Positions 51,622-60,631 of a DNA stretch of 64,000 bases are shown piece by piece. Every line of letters starts with the position of its first letter. Positions within the stretch are counted from its first letter, which is position 1. A program made the position numbers and the translations under genes. Source of the DNA: Pseudomonas sp. 8O (lineage in GTDB: Bacteria > Pseudomonadota > Gammaproteobacteria > Pseudomonadales > Pseudomonadaceae). The notes under the pieces were generated by a model. That model saw only the letters and a list, made by a program, of their open reading frames with translations, was not told the DNA's origin and searched no databases. Location of the stretch: contig NZ_LR733265.1 of NCBI RefSeq assembly GCF_902506495.1, forward strand, positions 1,322,868 through 1,386,867, read 5' to 3'.

Positions 51622-51634
51622 GTTATACCATAAC
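51622..51634 (-). promoter_or_regulatory. Zur box upstream of znuD
   Basis: GTTAT-ACC-ATAAC is a palindrome close to the gamma-proteobacterial Zur core GTTATNNNATAAC and lies in the promoter region of the zinc receptor. Confidence 0.75.
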
Positions 51635-51702
51635 GCTTACAGATCATTATCGAGAATGCAATCGAGCCTGCCAATGACTCCTTTCGCATTTGCTTCTGAA
51701 AC

Positions 51703-51727
51703 AAAAACCCCGGCACGCTGGCCGGGG
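51703..51727 (-). terminator. Terminator of the upstream acyl-CoA dehydrogenase gene
   Basis: On the minus strand the hairpin CCCCGGC...GCCGGGG is followed by TTTTT, about 25 bp past the stop at 51751. Confidence 0.85.
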
Positions 51728-51750
51728 CTTTCATCGAACGCGACTGAACG

Positions 51751-53529
51751 TCAGAACTGCGCAGCATCCAGCAGATACAGCGACTCGCTACCGGCCTTGA
51801 CCGACGCACTCAGCGAGTGAATGCGCGGCAGTAGGCGAGCGAAGTAGAAGCGCGCGGTGCCCAGCTTGCTGGCGTAGAACTCGTCCTGCGCTTCCTTGCC
51901 CAGCGCAGCACGTGCCATCAAGGCCCACATGTAGGCATAGGCGGTGTAGCCGAACACCTGCAGGTACTCCACCGAGGCCGCTCCGATCTCGTTGGGGTTG
52001 TTCTTCGCACGATCCAGTACCCAGGCAGTCAACTCATCAAGGTTCTGCACGGCGGCTGCCAGTGGCTTGGTGAACTCGTCGAGATTGGCATCGGCCGCAG
52101 CGATGAAGCCTTTGATCTCGTCGGCCAGATGCTTGTAGAAGCTGCCACCGCTGCCAACGATCTTGCGCCCCATCAGGTCCAGCGACTGGATGCCATTGGT
52201 GCCTTCGTAGATCTGGGTGATACGGCAATCCCGAACAAGCTGCTCCTGGCCCCACTCACGGATGAAGCCGTGGCCACCGAAGATCTGCTGGCCATGCACG
52301 GTGGTTTCCAGCGCCATGTCGGTGAGGAAGGCCTTGGCCACCGGGGTCAGCAGCGCCACCAGCTCATCGGCGCGCTTGGCGATTTCCTTGTCCTCGCTGT
52401 ACTTGGCGGTGTCCAGCTGCATGGCGACATAGCTGGAGAAGGCCCGGCCGCCCTCGTTCAGCGCCTTCATGGTCAGCAGCATGCGGCGTACGTCTGGATG
52501 CACGATGATCGGGTCGGCCGCTTTGTCCTTGGCCACCGGGCCGGTCGGCGCGCGGCTCTGGATGCGCTCGCGGGCATACTCGATGGCGCTCTGGTAGCTG
52601 CGCTCGCCCAGCGCCAGGCCCTGGATGCCAACGCCCAGACGCTCGTAGTTCATCATGGTGAACATGGCATTGAGGCCCTTGTTCACTTCGCCGACCAGGT
52701 AACCGGTGGCGCCGTCGAAGTTCATCACGCAGGTGGCCGAAGCCTTGATGCCCATCTTGTGCTCGATGGAGCCGCAGCCCAGCGCGTTTTTCTCACCGAG
52801 GGAGCCGTCGGCATTGACCATCACCTTGGGCACGATGAACAGCGAGATACCTTTCGGCCCGGCCGGCGCGTCGGGCAGCTTGGCCAGCACCAGGTGGATG
52901 ATGTTCTCGGTCAGATCGTGCTCACCGCCGGTGATGAAGATCTTGGTGCCGCTGATCCTGTAGCTGCCATCTGCCTGAGGTTCGGCCTTGGTGCGGATGA
53001 TGCCCAGGTCGGTGCCGGCGTGCGGCTCGGTCAGGCACATGGAGCCGGCCCAGACACCTGCGTACATGTTCGGCAGGTACTGCGCCTTCAGCTCTTCACT
53101 GGCGTGGTTGAGGATCGACAGGCAGGCGCCGGCGGTCAGCATCGGATACAGACCGAAGGACAGGTTGGCCGAATTGACCATCTCCTCGACCTGGGCGCCA
53201 ATCACCTTGGGCATGCCCATGCCGCCGAACTCCGGCGAACCGCCGACACCGACCCAGCCACCCTCGGCGTAGGTCTGGTAGGCCTCGGGGAAACCGGCCG
53301 GGGTTTTCACCGCACCGTTGTCCCAGGAGCAGCCTTCTTCGTCACCACTGCGGTTCAGCGGGGCGATGCTGCCTGCGGTGACCTTGCCAGCTTCTTCCAG
53401 GATGGCGCTGGCGGTATCGGCATCGACCACCTCGGCCAGGGCCGGTAGCTCGGCCCAGAGCTTGGAGACTTCGAATACTTCATTGAGCACGAAGCGCATG
53501 TCGCGCAAGGGGGCTTTGTAATCGGCCAT
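51751..53529 (-). CDS. fadE: Acyl-CoA dehydrogenase, FadE type (long form)
   Basis: The 592-residue flavoprotein has the extended N-terminal region, the ACAD N, middle and C domains, and a further C-terminal domain (DUF-type) found in Pseudomonas FadE1/FadE2 dehydrogenases. Family segments include MCLTEPHAGTDLG (middle domain) and GHGFIREWGQEQLVRDCRITQIYEGTNGIQSLDL, the FAD/catalytic region. It introduces the double bond in fatty acyl-CoA in beta-oxidation. It is a close paralogue of the gene at 55144-56949. No PsrA-like palindrome is seen upstream. Confidence 0.9.
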   Translation of the reverse strand: MADYKAPLRDMRFVLNEVFEVSKLWAELPALAEVVDADTASAILEEAGKVTAGSIAPLNRSGDEEGCSWDNGAVKTPAGFPEAYQTYAEGGWVGVGGSPEFGGMGMPKVIGAQVEEMVNSANLSFGLYPMLTAGACLSILNHASEELKAQYLPNMYAGVWAGSMCLTEPHAGTDLGIIRTKAEPQADGSYRISGTKIFITGGEHDLTENIIHLVLAKLPDAPAGPKGISLFIVPKVMVNADGSLGEKNALGCGSIEHKMGIKASATCVMNFDGATGYLVGEVNKGLNAMFTMMNYERLGVGIQGLALGERSYQSAIEYARERIQSRAPTGPVAKDKAADPIIVHPDVRRMLLTMKALNEGGRAFSSYVAMQLDTAKYSEDKEIAKRADELVALLTPVAKAFLTDMALETTVHGQQIFGGHGFIREWGQEQLVRDCRITQIYEGTNGIQSLDLMGRKIVGSGGSFYKHLADEIKGFIAAADANLDEFTKPLAAAVQNLDELTAWVLDRAKNNPNEIGAASVEYLQVFGYTAYAYMWALMARAALGKEAQDEFYASKLGTARFYFARLLPRIHSLSASVKAGSESLYLLDAAQF

Positions 53530-53693
53530 GACACATCCTCAAAAACGGACTTACGTGAGAGGACCGAGTTTACTTGAACAACTTTATAGACACATAGGGT
53601 CTTGTTGTGACCAATAGTTCACGCCAGGTCACTAACTATCTGATTGACCGAGGACAAGGAAAGCCCCTGCCGACCGCTCGTCTGCCAGCGCCG

Positions 53694-55013
53694 TTATTCA
53701 CTCCCGGAGGCCAGCTTGACGGCCCCGCGACGCTGTCCGGAGCTACGGATGCAATTGCGTCCTGCGGCCTTGGCGCTGTAAAGCGCCTTGTCCGCCTCCT
53801 TGATCACTTCCTGCGGCGTGCGCTGCTCGGCCTGACGCTCGGCGACGCCCATGCTCACGGTCACCGACACCTCGCTGGCGGCCTTGCCGGCCCGGCGCTG
53901 CTTGCCTTCACGGTCATCACGCGGGCGGCTTTGCGGATCACGCAGTTGCATGCGGTACTGCTCGATGGACAGACGTACTGCCTCGATGTGCGGTAGAGAT
54001 TGCTCCACACTCTTGCCGGGAAACAGCAAGGTGAACTCCTCACCGCCATAGCGATAGGCCTTGCCGCCACCGCCAACCTTGCGCAGTTGACCGGCGACCA
54101 GACGCAACACCTGATCCCCCACATCATGGCCGTGGGTATCGTTGAATTTCTTGAAGTGATCGACGTCGACCATGGCGATCACATAGTCGCGCCCCAGGCG
54201 CTGCAGGCGCTCGTTGAGCGCACGCCGGCCAGGCAGCCCGGTGAGCTCGTCACGGAAGGCCATCTGGTAGGCCTCGTGCGCCACGGCAGCCACCAGCATG
54301 AGCATCACCATGCTGATCATCACCTGCAACGCGTTGGCCAGGATGAACACCTGCGGCAACATCCACAGCAGACCGCACAGCCCCACCAATTGCGCCGCAT
54401 GCAGCGGCCTGGGCTTGCGCAGGTACTGCACTGACAGAGCGATGAAAGCGAGCAGGAACGCCAGATAGACCAGTTGCGCCAGGTTCATCCAGGCGCCATG
54501 CAGCGACGGCCAGTGAATCTGTGCCAGCCAGTCGGCGATACCCTGTGGATAACGGCGCGCCAGGCCGAAGGCCACCGCGCTGACTGCCAGCAGGACCAGG
54601 GCGCGAGCGAGCATGTCCTGCGCCAGGTGCGAGCGCTCCTCCCAGCAGCCGTAGAGGGCGTAAAGCAGCGGCAGCAACAGGCAGATCAGATGGAAGACCA
54701 GAGCCGCGTCGCCCCGTACCTGGCCGTTGTCACGAAAGTGATCGACCTGGATATCCAGCAGGAAGTAGCCGACATACAGCGCCAGCAGCAGGAAAACTTC
54801 CCGCTGACGGCCATAGACCAGGCAGAACGCACCGCCGAGCAGTAACAGCAGTGTCGGTAATACGTTGAACAGGGAAATGAAGAACTCGCTCAGCACCGGC
54901 AGCAGAGCAGCCACGATCCCACCGGCCAGCAAGGGCAGCGACGAGAAGAAATGACTGAGGCGCAGATTGGCCGGACGGATCACGCTGATATCCTTTGCGA
55001 GAGATGAAGGCAT
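53694..55013 (-). CDS. Membrane diguanylate cyclase (GGDEF) without I-site
   Basis: The 439-residue protein has about ten hydrophobic helices in residues 20-250 and a GGDEF domain at about 255-425. The active-site motif is GGEEF (323-327), with MVDVDHFKKFNDTHGHDVGD intact, so cyclase activity is expected. The position of the inhibitory RxxD site is occupied by a glycine run, so product inhibition by that route is unlikely. A basic insert rich in Arg and Lys (about 358-382) interrupts the domain. It lies between two acyl-CoA dehydrogenase genes but has its own start after a terminator. Confidence 0.86.
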   Translation of the reverse strand: MPSSLAKDISVIRPANLRLSHFFSSLPLLAGGIVAALLPVLSEFFISLFNVLPTLLLLLGGAFCLVYGRQREVFLLLALYVGYFLLDIQVDHFRDNGQVRGDAALVFHLICLLLPLLYALYGCWEERSHLAQDMLARALVLLAVSAVAFGLARRYPQGIADWLAQIHWPSLHGAWMNLAQLVYLAFLLAFIALSVQYLRKPRPLHAAQLVGLCGLLWMLPQVFILANALQVMISMVMLMLVAAVAHEAYQMAFRDELTGLPGRRALNERLQRLGRDYVIAMVDVDHFKKFNDTHGHDVGDQVLRLVAGQLRKVGGGGKAYRYGGEEFTLLFPGKSVEQSLPHIEAVRLSIEQYRMQLRDPQSRPRDDREGKQRRAGKAASEVSVTVSMGVAERQAEQRTPQEVIKEADKALYSAKAAGRNCIRSSGQRRGAVKLASGSE

Positions 55014-55075
55014 TCTGCCTGCTTAGACGCTTGAAAACAGCGACAGGATGCGACATTCCCTTCAGTGCCCGGCGC

Positions 55076-55109
55076 AAAAACGACAACGCCGCCCCGAGGG
55101 GCGGCGTTG
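55076..55109 (-). terminator. Terminator of the second acyl-CoA dehydrogenase gene
   Basis: CAACGCCGCCCC-GA-GGGGCGGCGTTG is a perfect 12-bp stem, and on the minus strand it is followed by TCGTTTTTT. Confidence 0.92.
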
Positions 55110-55143
55110 TGATTCAACCGAAAGAGATGGCTCAGAGCCAGTC

Positions 55144-56949
55144 TTAGAAGCCCAGAGCGAAGTGCTCTTCTTCCATCTCCATCAGGTTGCTGGCGCCCGA
55201 CAGCATGGCTTCGACATGCGTACGGGTGCGCGGCAGGATGCGCGCGAAGTAGAAGCGAGCGGTCTGCAGCTTGGCCTTGTAGAAAGCCTCGTCATCAGTA
55301 CCGGCAGCCAGCTTCTCGGCAGCCAGACGCGCCATGTCGGCCCAGAAGTAGGCCAGGCAGGCGTAGCCGGAGTACATCAGGTAGTCCACGGAGGCGGCAC
55401 CGACTTCTTCGCGATCTTTCATCGCGGCCATGCCGATCTTCATGGTGATGTCGCCCCACTCCTTGTTCAGCTTGGCCAGCGGCTCGACGAATTCCTTGAC
55501 GGAATCGTTGCCTTCGTTGGCCTGGCAGAACTTGTGGACGATCTTGGTGAAGTTCTTCAGAGCGCCGCCCTGAGTCATCAGCACCTTGCGGCCCAGCAGG
55601 TCGAGCGCCTGAACGCCGGTAGTGCCTTCGTACATCATCGAGATGCGGCAGTCGCGCAGGTTCTGCTCCATGCCCCACTCGCTGATGAAGCCGTGGCCAC
55701 CGTAGATCTGCATGCCGTGGGAAGCGGCTTCGAAGCCCACTTCGGTCATGAAGGCCTTGGCGATCGGCGTCAGGAAAGCCAGCAGTTCGTCGGCGGCTTT
55801 CTTCTCTTCTTCGTCCTGGCTGTGCTGGACGATGTCCACCTGCTTGGCGGTGAAGTAGACCATGGCGCGGTTGCCTTCGGCGAACGCCTTCATGGTCAGC
55901 AGCATGCGACGCACGTCTGGATGCACGATGATCGGGTCAGCGGCTTTTTCCGGCGCTTTCGGGCCAGTCAGCGAACGCATCTGCAGACGCTCGCGAGCGT
56001 ACTTGATGCCACCCTGGAAGCCGACTTCGGCATGGGCCAGACCTTGCAGCGCGGTACCCAGACGAGCGGTGTTCATGAAGGTGAACATGCAGTTCAGGCC
56101 TTTGTTGGCCGGGCCAATCAGATAGCCGGTAGCACCGTCGAAGTTCATCACGCAGGTGGCGTTACCGTGGATGCCCATCTTGTGCTCGATGGAACCACAG
56201 GAAACGGCGTTGCGCTCGCCTACGCCGCCTTCAGCATTGGGCAGGAACTTCGGCACGATGAACAGCGAAATGCCTTTGGTGCCAGCCGGTGCATCGGGCA
56301 GGCGGGCCAGAACGATATGGACGATGTTGTCGGCCATGTCGTGCTCACCAGCGGAAATGAAGATCTTGGTACCGGAGACCTTGTAGCTGCCGTCGGCCTG
56401 CGGTTCGGCCTTGGTACGCAGCATGCCCAGATCGGTGCCGCAATGCGGCTCGGTCAGGCACATGGTGCCGGTCCACTCGCCGGAAACCAGTTTGGTCAGG
56501 TAGGTGTGCTTCTGCTCGTCGGTACCGTGAGCACCGATGGTGTTCATCGCGCCATGGCTCAGACCCGGGTACATGCCCCAGGACCAGTTGGCCGAACCAA
56601 CCATCTCGCTGATGGCCAGGCCGAGCGACTCAGGCAGACCTTGGCCACCGTGCTCGACGTCATGCGCCAGGCTCGGCCAGCCGCCTTCGACGAACTGCTG
56701 ATAAGCCTCTTTGAAGCCGGTCGGGGTTTTCACGCCGGATTCGCTCCAGGTGCAACCCTCGGTGTCACCCACACGGTTCAGCGGCGACAGCACCTGCTCG
56801 CAGAACTTGGCGCCTTCTTCGAGGATGGCATCGACCATGTCCGGAGTGGCGTCCTGGCAGCCAGGCAGGCTCTGGTAGTGCGCTTCATAACCCAGCAGCT
56901 CGTCACGAACGAAACGAATGTCACGCAAGGGGGCCTTGTAGTCAGGCAT
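55144..56949 (-). CDS. fadE: Acyl-CoA dehydrogenase, FadE type (long form, paralogue)
   Basis: The 601-residue protein has the same four-domain plan as its neighbour, with MCLTEPHCGTDLG, GHGFISEWGMEQNLRDCRISMMYEGTTGVQALDLLGRK and the C-terminal extension. It catalyses the first step of fatty acid beta-oxidation on medium- or long-chain acyl-CoA. Two PsrA-like palindromes lie about 110-130 bp upstream, so derepression by long-chain fatty acids is expected. The N-termini of the two paralogues (YKAPLRDMRF and YKAPLRDIRF) are nearly identical, indicating an old tandem duplication later split by the cyclase gene. Confidence 0.91.
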   Translation of the reverse strand: MPDYKAPLRDIRFVRDELLGYEAHYQSLPGCQDATPDMVDAILEEGAKFCEQVLSPLNRVGDTEGCTWSESGVKTPTGFKEAYQQFVEGGWPSLAHDVEHGGQGLPESLGLAISEMVGSANWSWGMYPGLSHGAMNTIGAHGTDEQKHTYLTKLVSGEWTGTMCLTEPHCGTDLGMLRTKAEPQADGSYKVSGTKIFISAGEHDMADNIVHIVLARLPDAPAGTKGISLFIVPKFLPNAEGGVGERNAVSCGSIEHKMGIHGNATCVMNFDGATGYLIGPANKGLNCMFTFMNTARLGTALQGLAHAEVGFQGGIKYARERLQMRSLTGPKAPEKAADPIIVHPDVRRMLLTMKAFAEGNRAMVYFTAKQVDIVQHSQDEEEKKAADELLAFLTPIAKAFMTEVGFEAASHGMQIYGGHGFISEWGMEQNLRDCRISMMYEGTTGVQALDLLGRKVLMTQGGALKNFTKIVHKFCQANEGNDSVKEFVEPLAKLNKEWGDITMKIGMAAMKDREEVGAASVDYLMYSGYACLAYFWADMARLAAEKLAAGTDDEAFYKAKLQTARFYFARILPRTRTHVEAMLSGASNLMEMEEEHFALGF

Positions 56950-57056
56950 AACGGTAAACCTCTGCGGTGGATTCCTAGTAGTTGGGGTGACCGTCTTGGC
57001 GGTCGCTCTCGGGATCAGTCCCGGCTGCCTGGCCGCGCGGTTGCGGCCAAAGCAAT

Positions 57057-57083
57057 CAAACAGGCGTTTGAAACATACGTTTA
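57057..57083. promoter_or_regulatory. Tandem PsrA-like boxes upstream of fadE
   Basis: CAAAC-AGGC-GTTTG (57057-57070) matches the PsrA consensus [GC]AAAC-N2-4-GTTT[GC] exactly. A second, GAAAC-ATAC-GTTTA (57070-57083), shares the middle G and differs in one base. They sit in the promoter gap of the acyl-CoA dehydrogenase gene. Confidence 0.72.
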
Positions 57084-57118
57084 CGCCAACCCCTTGTCAA
57101 GCGCTGCCAATCGGCCGA

Positions 57119-57856
57119 CTACGCGACCAGATCGATGCGAGGCTCCGGCGCCGGCAACTCGCCCAGACGCCGATACAGATCAAGATTAGGCGCTGGCGGC
57201 AGAGCCTGCTGCGACTGCTCGGCGGGCTGCTCATCCGCTTGTCTGGCTTGGTCACGCGCCTTGCGCTGCTCGATGGCGTTGGTAGCTTCTTCTCGTCGCT
57301 GCTCGGCCAGTTCGACGCGCGCCTGCGCCGCCTGCGACTGAGCCAGAGCAGCTACACGCAGGTCCTGCGGGGAAGGTTCGATGGGCGCGAGCGCTGCACG
57401 CAGGACGATTTCCATCTTGCGCAGCGTCGCTTCGGGATCGTTGGGGACGGGAGCGGTATCGATGCTGACTTCACCGGAAACGGCGTATCGCTGCCCATCA
57501 GGGCCGCGTTTGAAGCTGTAGGTGGGCGCACCGGCGTATTGCCCGCCCACAGCAGCGTGCGCCTGCTCGTGGGTGCGCACCTCGCGGTCACGTTGCACGA
57601 GATCGGCGATTTCCAGCTGCTGCTGGCGCTGCTCCTGAGGGCTTGGCTCGGGCTCGCCTGCGCGCGTCGATGAGTTGGTATCGCGATCCGCCTCTTCTCG
57701 GCCGGAGGCAGCGGAGTCGGCCTGCTGCTCCTGTGGCGCGGCGACAGGCGCCTGGTCGGCACGGGCAATATCAGGGGAAACATCGGACGACAGCGGTCTC
57801 GCCGAACTGGCGGACGGCGCGGGGGTGAAAGGTGGCAGGCTACTGCCGATCTGCAT
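57119..57856 (-). CDS. SprA-related putative metalloprotease-like protein
   Basis: The 245-residue protein has a disordered N-terminal third rich in Ser, Ala, Gln and Pro, then a conserved core EVRTHEQAHAAVGGQYAGAPTYSFKRGPDGQRYAVSGEVSID, the SprA-related family signature with an HEQAH zinc-protease-like motif, and a Gln/Ala/Glu-rich coiled tail. No signal peptide is seen, so location is unclear. Function is not established for the family; the HExxH-like motif is HEQAH and could bind zinc. It is encoded 54 bp downstream of the small rod-like gene on the same strand. Confidence 0.75.
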   Translation of the reverse strand: MQIGSSLPPFTPAPSASSARPLSSDVSPDIARADQAPVAAPQEQQADSAASGREEADRDTNSSTRAGEPEPSPQEQRQQQLEIADLVQRDREVRTHEQAHAAVGGQYAGAPTYSFKRGPDGQRYAVSGEVSIDTAPVPNDPEATLRKMEIVLRAALAPIEPSPQDLRVAALAQSQAAQARVELAEQRREEATNAIEQRKARDQARQADEQPAEQSQQALPPAPNLDLYRRLGELPAPEPRIDLVA

Positions 57857-57910
57857 GAGCGCCCTCCTGCCCCGCTGCTGGCCGCATCCGCGCGGCCGCG
57901 CTGAGACGAT

Positions 57911-58210
57911 TTAAGCGCGGGTATCGATCAAGGTGCCCAGGACCTCGTCAGCCGTGTCGACGACGCGCGCGTTGGCGCGCACTTCGTTTTCACCGACGCG
58001 CAACGCAACGAGGCTTTCGGTCAGGTCGGGACGGCTACGCTCGGAAATCTCTGAGCTCGGGTTGACCTGGTTCTGCGGCGGGGTCTGGGTGGCCTGCTGA
58101 GAGGGGTTGATGGTGTTGCTGGCGATACCAGCGGCTGCCTGTTCGACACGGCGTTGCCCGGCCTGAATACCGTTCAAACCCGAATTGAATGCGTTGGCGG
58201 AGATTTCCAT
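57911..58210 (-). CDS. Small protein resembling flagellar rod/hook ends
   Basis: The 99-residue protein begins ANAFNSGLNGIQAGQRRVEQAAAGIAS and ends ESLVALRVGENEVRANARVVDTADEVLGTLIDTRA. These resemble the N- and C-terminal amphipathic helices of flagellar rod/hook proteins, joined by a short Gln/Pro linker in place of a structural domain. It is a conserved Pseudomonas-type hypothetical; a role in flagella is not shown by context, since no flagellar genes are near. It probably shares a transcript with the SprA-related gene. Confidence 0.7.
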   Translation of the reverse strand: MEISANAFNSGLNGIQAGQRRVEQAAAGIASNTINPSQQATQTPPQNQVNPSSEISERSRPDLTESLVALRVGENEVRANARVVDTADEVLGTLIDTRA

Positions 58211-58309
58211 CGGCAGCCCCCTGAGGGATGTAGAACCTAATGGCGGGTATTGAAGCAGAAAACGGCTAAAAAACGTACAGGCAAAAGGCTATGGTCACTT
58301 TACTGTTTA

Positions 58310-58996
58310 TTACCAGTCTGCCAACAACTCGAGATTGAGGTGTTCCGCTACTGCTGCGGCCGTCGCTTTGCCCAGGTGCGGCACCCGCCCCAGGCACGGC
58401 GCTGGTAGCCGCTCGCTGAGGGTGGCGAGATTCTCCTCCAGGCGTGAGGTCTTCGGCTCGACGATATTGGCCACCCAGCCGGCCAGCCTGAGCCCGTCCC
58501 GCTCGATGGCTTCGGCACTGAGCAATGCATGGTTGATGCAGCCCAGGCGCACACCCACCACCAGAATCACCGGGATACCCAGCGCCATGGCCAGGTCCGA
58601 CAGGTTTTCCTCGCCGGCCAGCGGCACACGCCAACCACCCGCGCCCTCCACCAGCGAGAAGTCTGCACCCTTGGCCAGAATCGCCTGTACCGGCGGCAGC
58701 AGGCTGGCAACATCCAGTTTGACGTCTACCTCACGGGCTGCCAGATGCGGGGCAATGGCCGGCTCGAAGGCCAGTGGGTTGACCTCGTCGTAGCGCAGCG
58801 GCAACGAACACTGGGCGAGCAAGGCCAGCGCGTCGTCGTTGCGCAATCCGTCGGCGGTTCGCATGCAACCGGAAGCGACCGGCTTGGCCGCTACGGTGCT
58901 CAGACCCTGCTGGCGCGCCGCATGGAGCAGGCCAGCGGCGATAGTGGTCTTGCCGATTTCGGTGTCCGTTCCGGTGACGAAGTAGGCTTGGGTCAT
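58310..58996 (-). CDS. bioD: Dethiobiotin synthetase BioD
   Basis: The 228-residue enzyme closes the ureido ring of dethiobiotin from diaminopelargonate, CO2 and ATP. It has the P-loop TGTDTEIGKTT at residues 8-18 and the segments KPVASG and VEGAGGWRVPL. It is the last gene of bioB-F-H-C-D on this strand, separated from bioC by a REP-like element at 59007-59058. Confidence 0.95.
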   Translation of the reverse strand: MTQAYFVTGTDTEIGKTTIAAGLLHAARQQGLSTVAAKPVASGCMRTADGLRNDDALALLAQCSLPLRYDEVNPLAFEPAIAPHLAAREVDVKLDVASLLPPVQAILAKGADFSLVEGAGGWRVPLAGEENLSDLAMALGIPVILVVGVRLGCINHALLSAEAIERDGLRLAGWVANIVEPKTSRLEENLATLSERLPAPCLGRVPHLGKATAAAVAEHLNLELLADW

Positions 58997-59006
58997 CTGA
59001 TCCCCC

Positions 59007-59058
59007 GTGGGAGCGAGCTCTGCTCGCGAAGCTTTTTGGCGAGCGAGGCTCGTTCCTA
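59007..59058. repeat. REP-like hairpin between bioC and bioD
   Basis: GTGGGAGCGAGCTCTGCTCGCGAAG and GGCGAGCGAGGCTCGTTCCTA form overlapping inverted arms of the GTRGGAGC family. The element reaches into the bioC stop codon. Confidence 0.7.
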
Positions 59059-59919
59059 TGAAGGTTTCTGCAGCACGCCGTACACCACCTGATAGGTCGC
59101 CGGCAGCCCTTGCGTCTGGCGAAAACGCTCGTAGGCCTCGATCAGCGCGCGAATGCGTGAGCGCCCGGTCAACCCGCCCGGTCGTCCCGGGTTGAGGTTG
59201 TGCGCGCCGAGATCCTTGAGCGAGGTGGTCAGGCTGCGCAGATCCGCGAAGTGCAGCACCTCGGCCTGGCGCTGTAACATCAGCGGTTGCAGGCCGCTGA
59301 CCGCACATATCTGCTGGTAATCCTCGAAGCGGCGAAAGCGATTGACGTGGACGAAACAATCGACCGCCAGCCAACTGTCACGCAGCTCTTGCAGGGTGCC
59401 GACGCACAGGCTGGAAAACGCCAGCACACCACCGGGGCGCAGCACCCGCTGCGCTTCGCTCAACACGTTCGGGAAATCGGCACACCATTGCAGCGCCAGG
59501 CTGGAGAACATCAGGTCGACGCTGTCACCTTGCAGCGGCAGAGCCTCGGCATCGCCAGCGATGAAATGAGCAGCGCCACCTTGAGGCCTGGCATGACGCA
59601 GCATGCCTTCGGCGATATCCACCGCCAGCCCTTCGCCTTGTGCATAACGCTCGGCCAGAGCGCGGGTGAAATAGCCCGTGCCGCAGCCCAGGTCCAGCCA
59701 ATGACGCGGCTGCAGCGAGGCCGGCAAACGCACCAGCAGCTGGGTGCCGACGTTGCGCTGTAACTCGGCCACCGCATCGTAGCTTTCTGCCGCGCGGGAA
59801 AACGACGCGGCGACCTGGCGCTTGTCCGGTAACGCCGCATCACCGCAGGGTGCGCTGTGCGCACCAAGGGATTGGTAAAGCGGGTCCATACCACGTACCC
59901 CACGCAGCTCAGACATCAT
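59056..59919 (-). CDS. bioC: Malonyl-ACP O-methyltransferase BioC
   Basis: The 287-residue SAM-dependent enzyme methylates malonyl-ACP to start pimeloyl synthesis on the fatty-acid machinery. It has the SAM motif LDLGCGTGYF and LALQWCADFP. The conserved family start LPDKRQVAASFSRAAESYD is preceded by about 30 unusual residues, including LGAHSAPCG, which is encoded by a 20-bp stretch identical to the intergenic repeat at 30480-30499. The reading frame stays open. It overlaps bioH by 11 bp. Confidence 0.92.
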   Translation of the reverse strand: MMSELRGVRGMDPLYQSLGAHSAPCGDAALPDKRQVAASFSRAAESYDAVAELQRNVGTQLLVRLPASLQPRHWLDLGCGTGYFTRALAERYAQGEGLAVDIAEGMLRHARPQGGAAHFIAGDAEALPLQGDSVDLMFSSLALQWCADFPNVLSEAQRVLRPGGVLAFSSLCVGTLQELRDSWLAVDCFVHVNRFRRFEDYQQICAVSGLQPLMLQRQAEVLHFADLRSLTTSLKDLGAHNLNPGRPGGLTGRSRIRALIEAYERFRQTQGLPATYQVVYGVLQKPS

Positions 59920-60631
59920 TGGCCTCGCAGATGAAATCGAGCATCAAGGCCGCCAGAGCATCCGCCTGGTGGAGTACGAAGGCGTGACCACAATCTTCCA
60001 GCACGTCCACCTCACCCGTTGGCAACAGCGCCAGCAGCGCATCACCCGCTGCAGCCGGCACCAGCGCATCCTGCTCGGCCAGCAGGTGCAATTGCGGCCC
60101 GGTGAAAGCCGCCAGCGCCACGCGATTGTCGAGAGTCGCCAGCAAGCGCAGCCCGGCCAGCAAGGATGGCTCGTCGCTGGACGCCAGATGGTTCTGCAGC
60201 TGTCGTGACAGGCCGCGTGTGTCGGCGCTGCCCTGGGCACAGAGCATGGCGAAGCGCTTGAGGGTCGCGCCAGCATTCTCCTGGCAGTCCTGATAGAAGG
60301 CTGCGTAAGTCTGCGCCGGCATTGCCGGCGGCCAGGCATCGCTGGCGACGAAACAGGCGTTGCTGGCCAGGGTGATCAGGCCACGGCAGCGCTCGCCACG
60401 ACGTGCAGCCAGGGCTGCCGCCAACATGCCGCCAAGCGACCAGCCGGCCAGCCAGCAGTCATGTGGCAAGCGCGTATCCAGCTCGTCGAGCCAATCGGCC
60501 GCCGCCGCACTGCTCAGTCGCGGCAGGGCCGGCACCTGCACCTGCATATCGCTACCCAGCGCCTCGGCCAGCGGTTGCAGTACGGCGCCGTTCAGGCCCC
60601 AGCCCGGCAACAGAATCAGCGTCTCACGCAT
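59909..60631 (-). CDS. bioH: Pimeloyl-ACP methyl ester carboxylesterase BioH
   Basis: The 240-residue alpha/beta-hydrolase has LLPGWGLNG, the nucleophile motif GWSLGG and the terminal histidine in LEDCGHAFVLHQAD. It removes the methyl group added by BioC to release pimeloyl-ACP. ATG 60631 overlaps the bioF stop by 8 bp. The order bioF-bioH-bioC-bioD is standard in Pseudomonas. Confidence 0.93.
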   Translation of the reverse strand: MRETLILLPGWGLNGAVLQPLAEALGSDMQVQVPALPRLSSAAAADWLDELDTRLPHDCWLAGWSLGGMLAAALAARRGERCRGLITLASNACFVASDAWPPAMPAQTYAAFYQDCQENAGATLKRFAMLCAQGSADTRGLSRQLQNHLASSDEPSLLAGLRLLATLDNRVALAAFTGPQLHLLAEQDALVPAAAGDALLALLPTGEVDVLEDCGHAFVLHQADALAALMLDFICEANDV

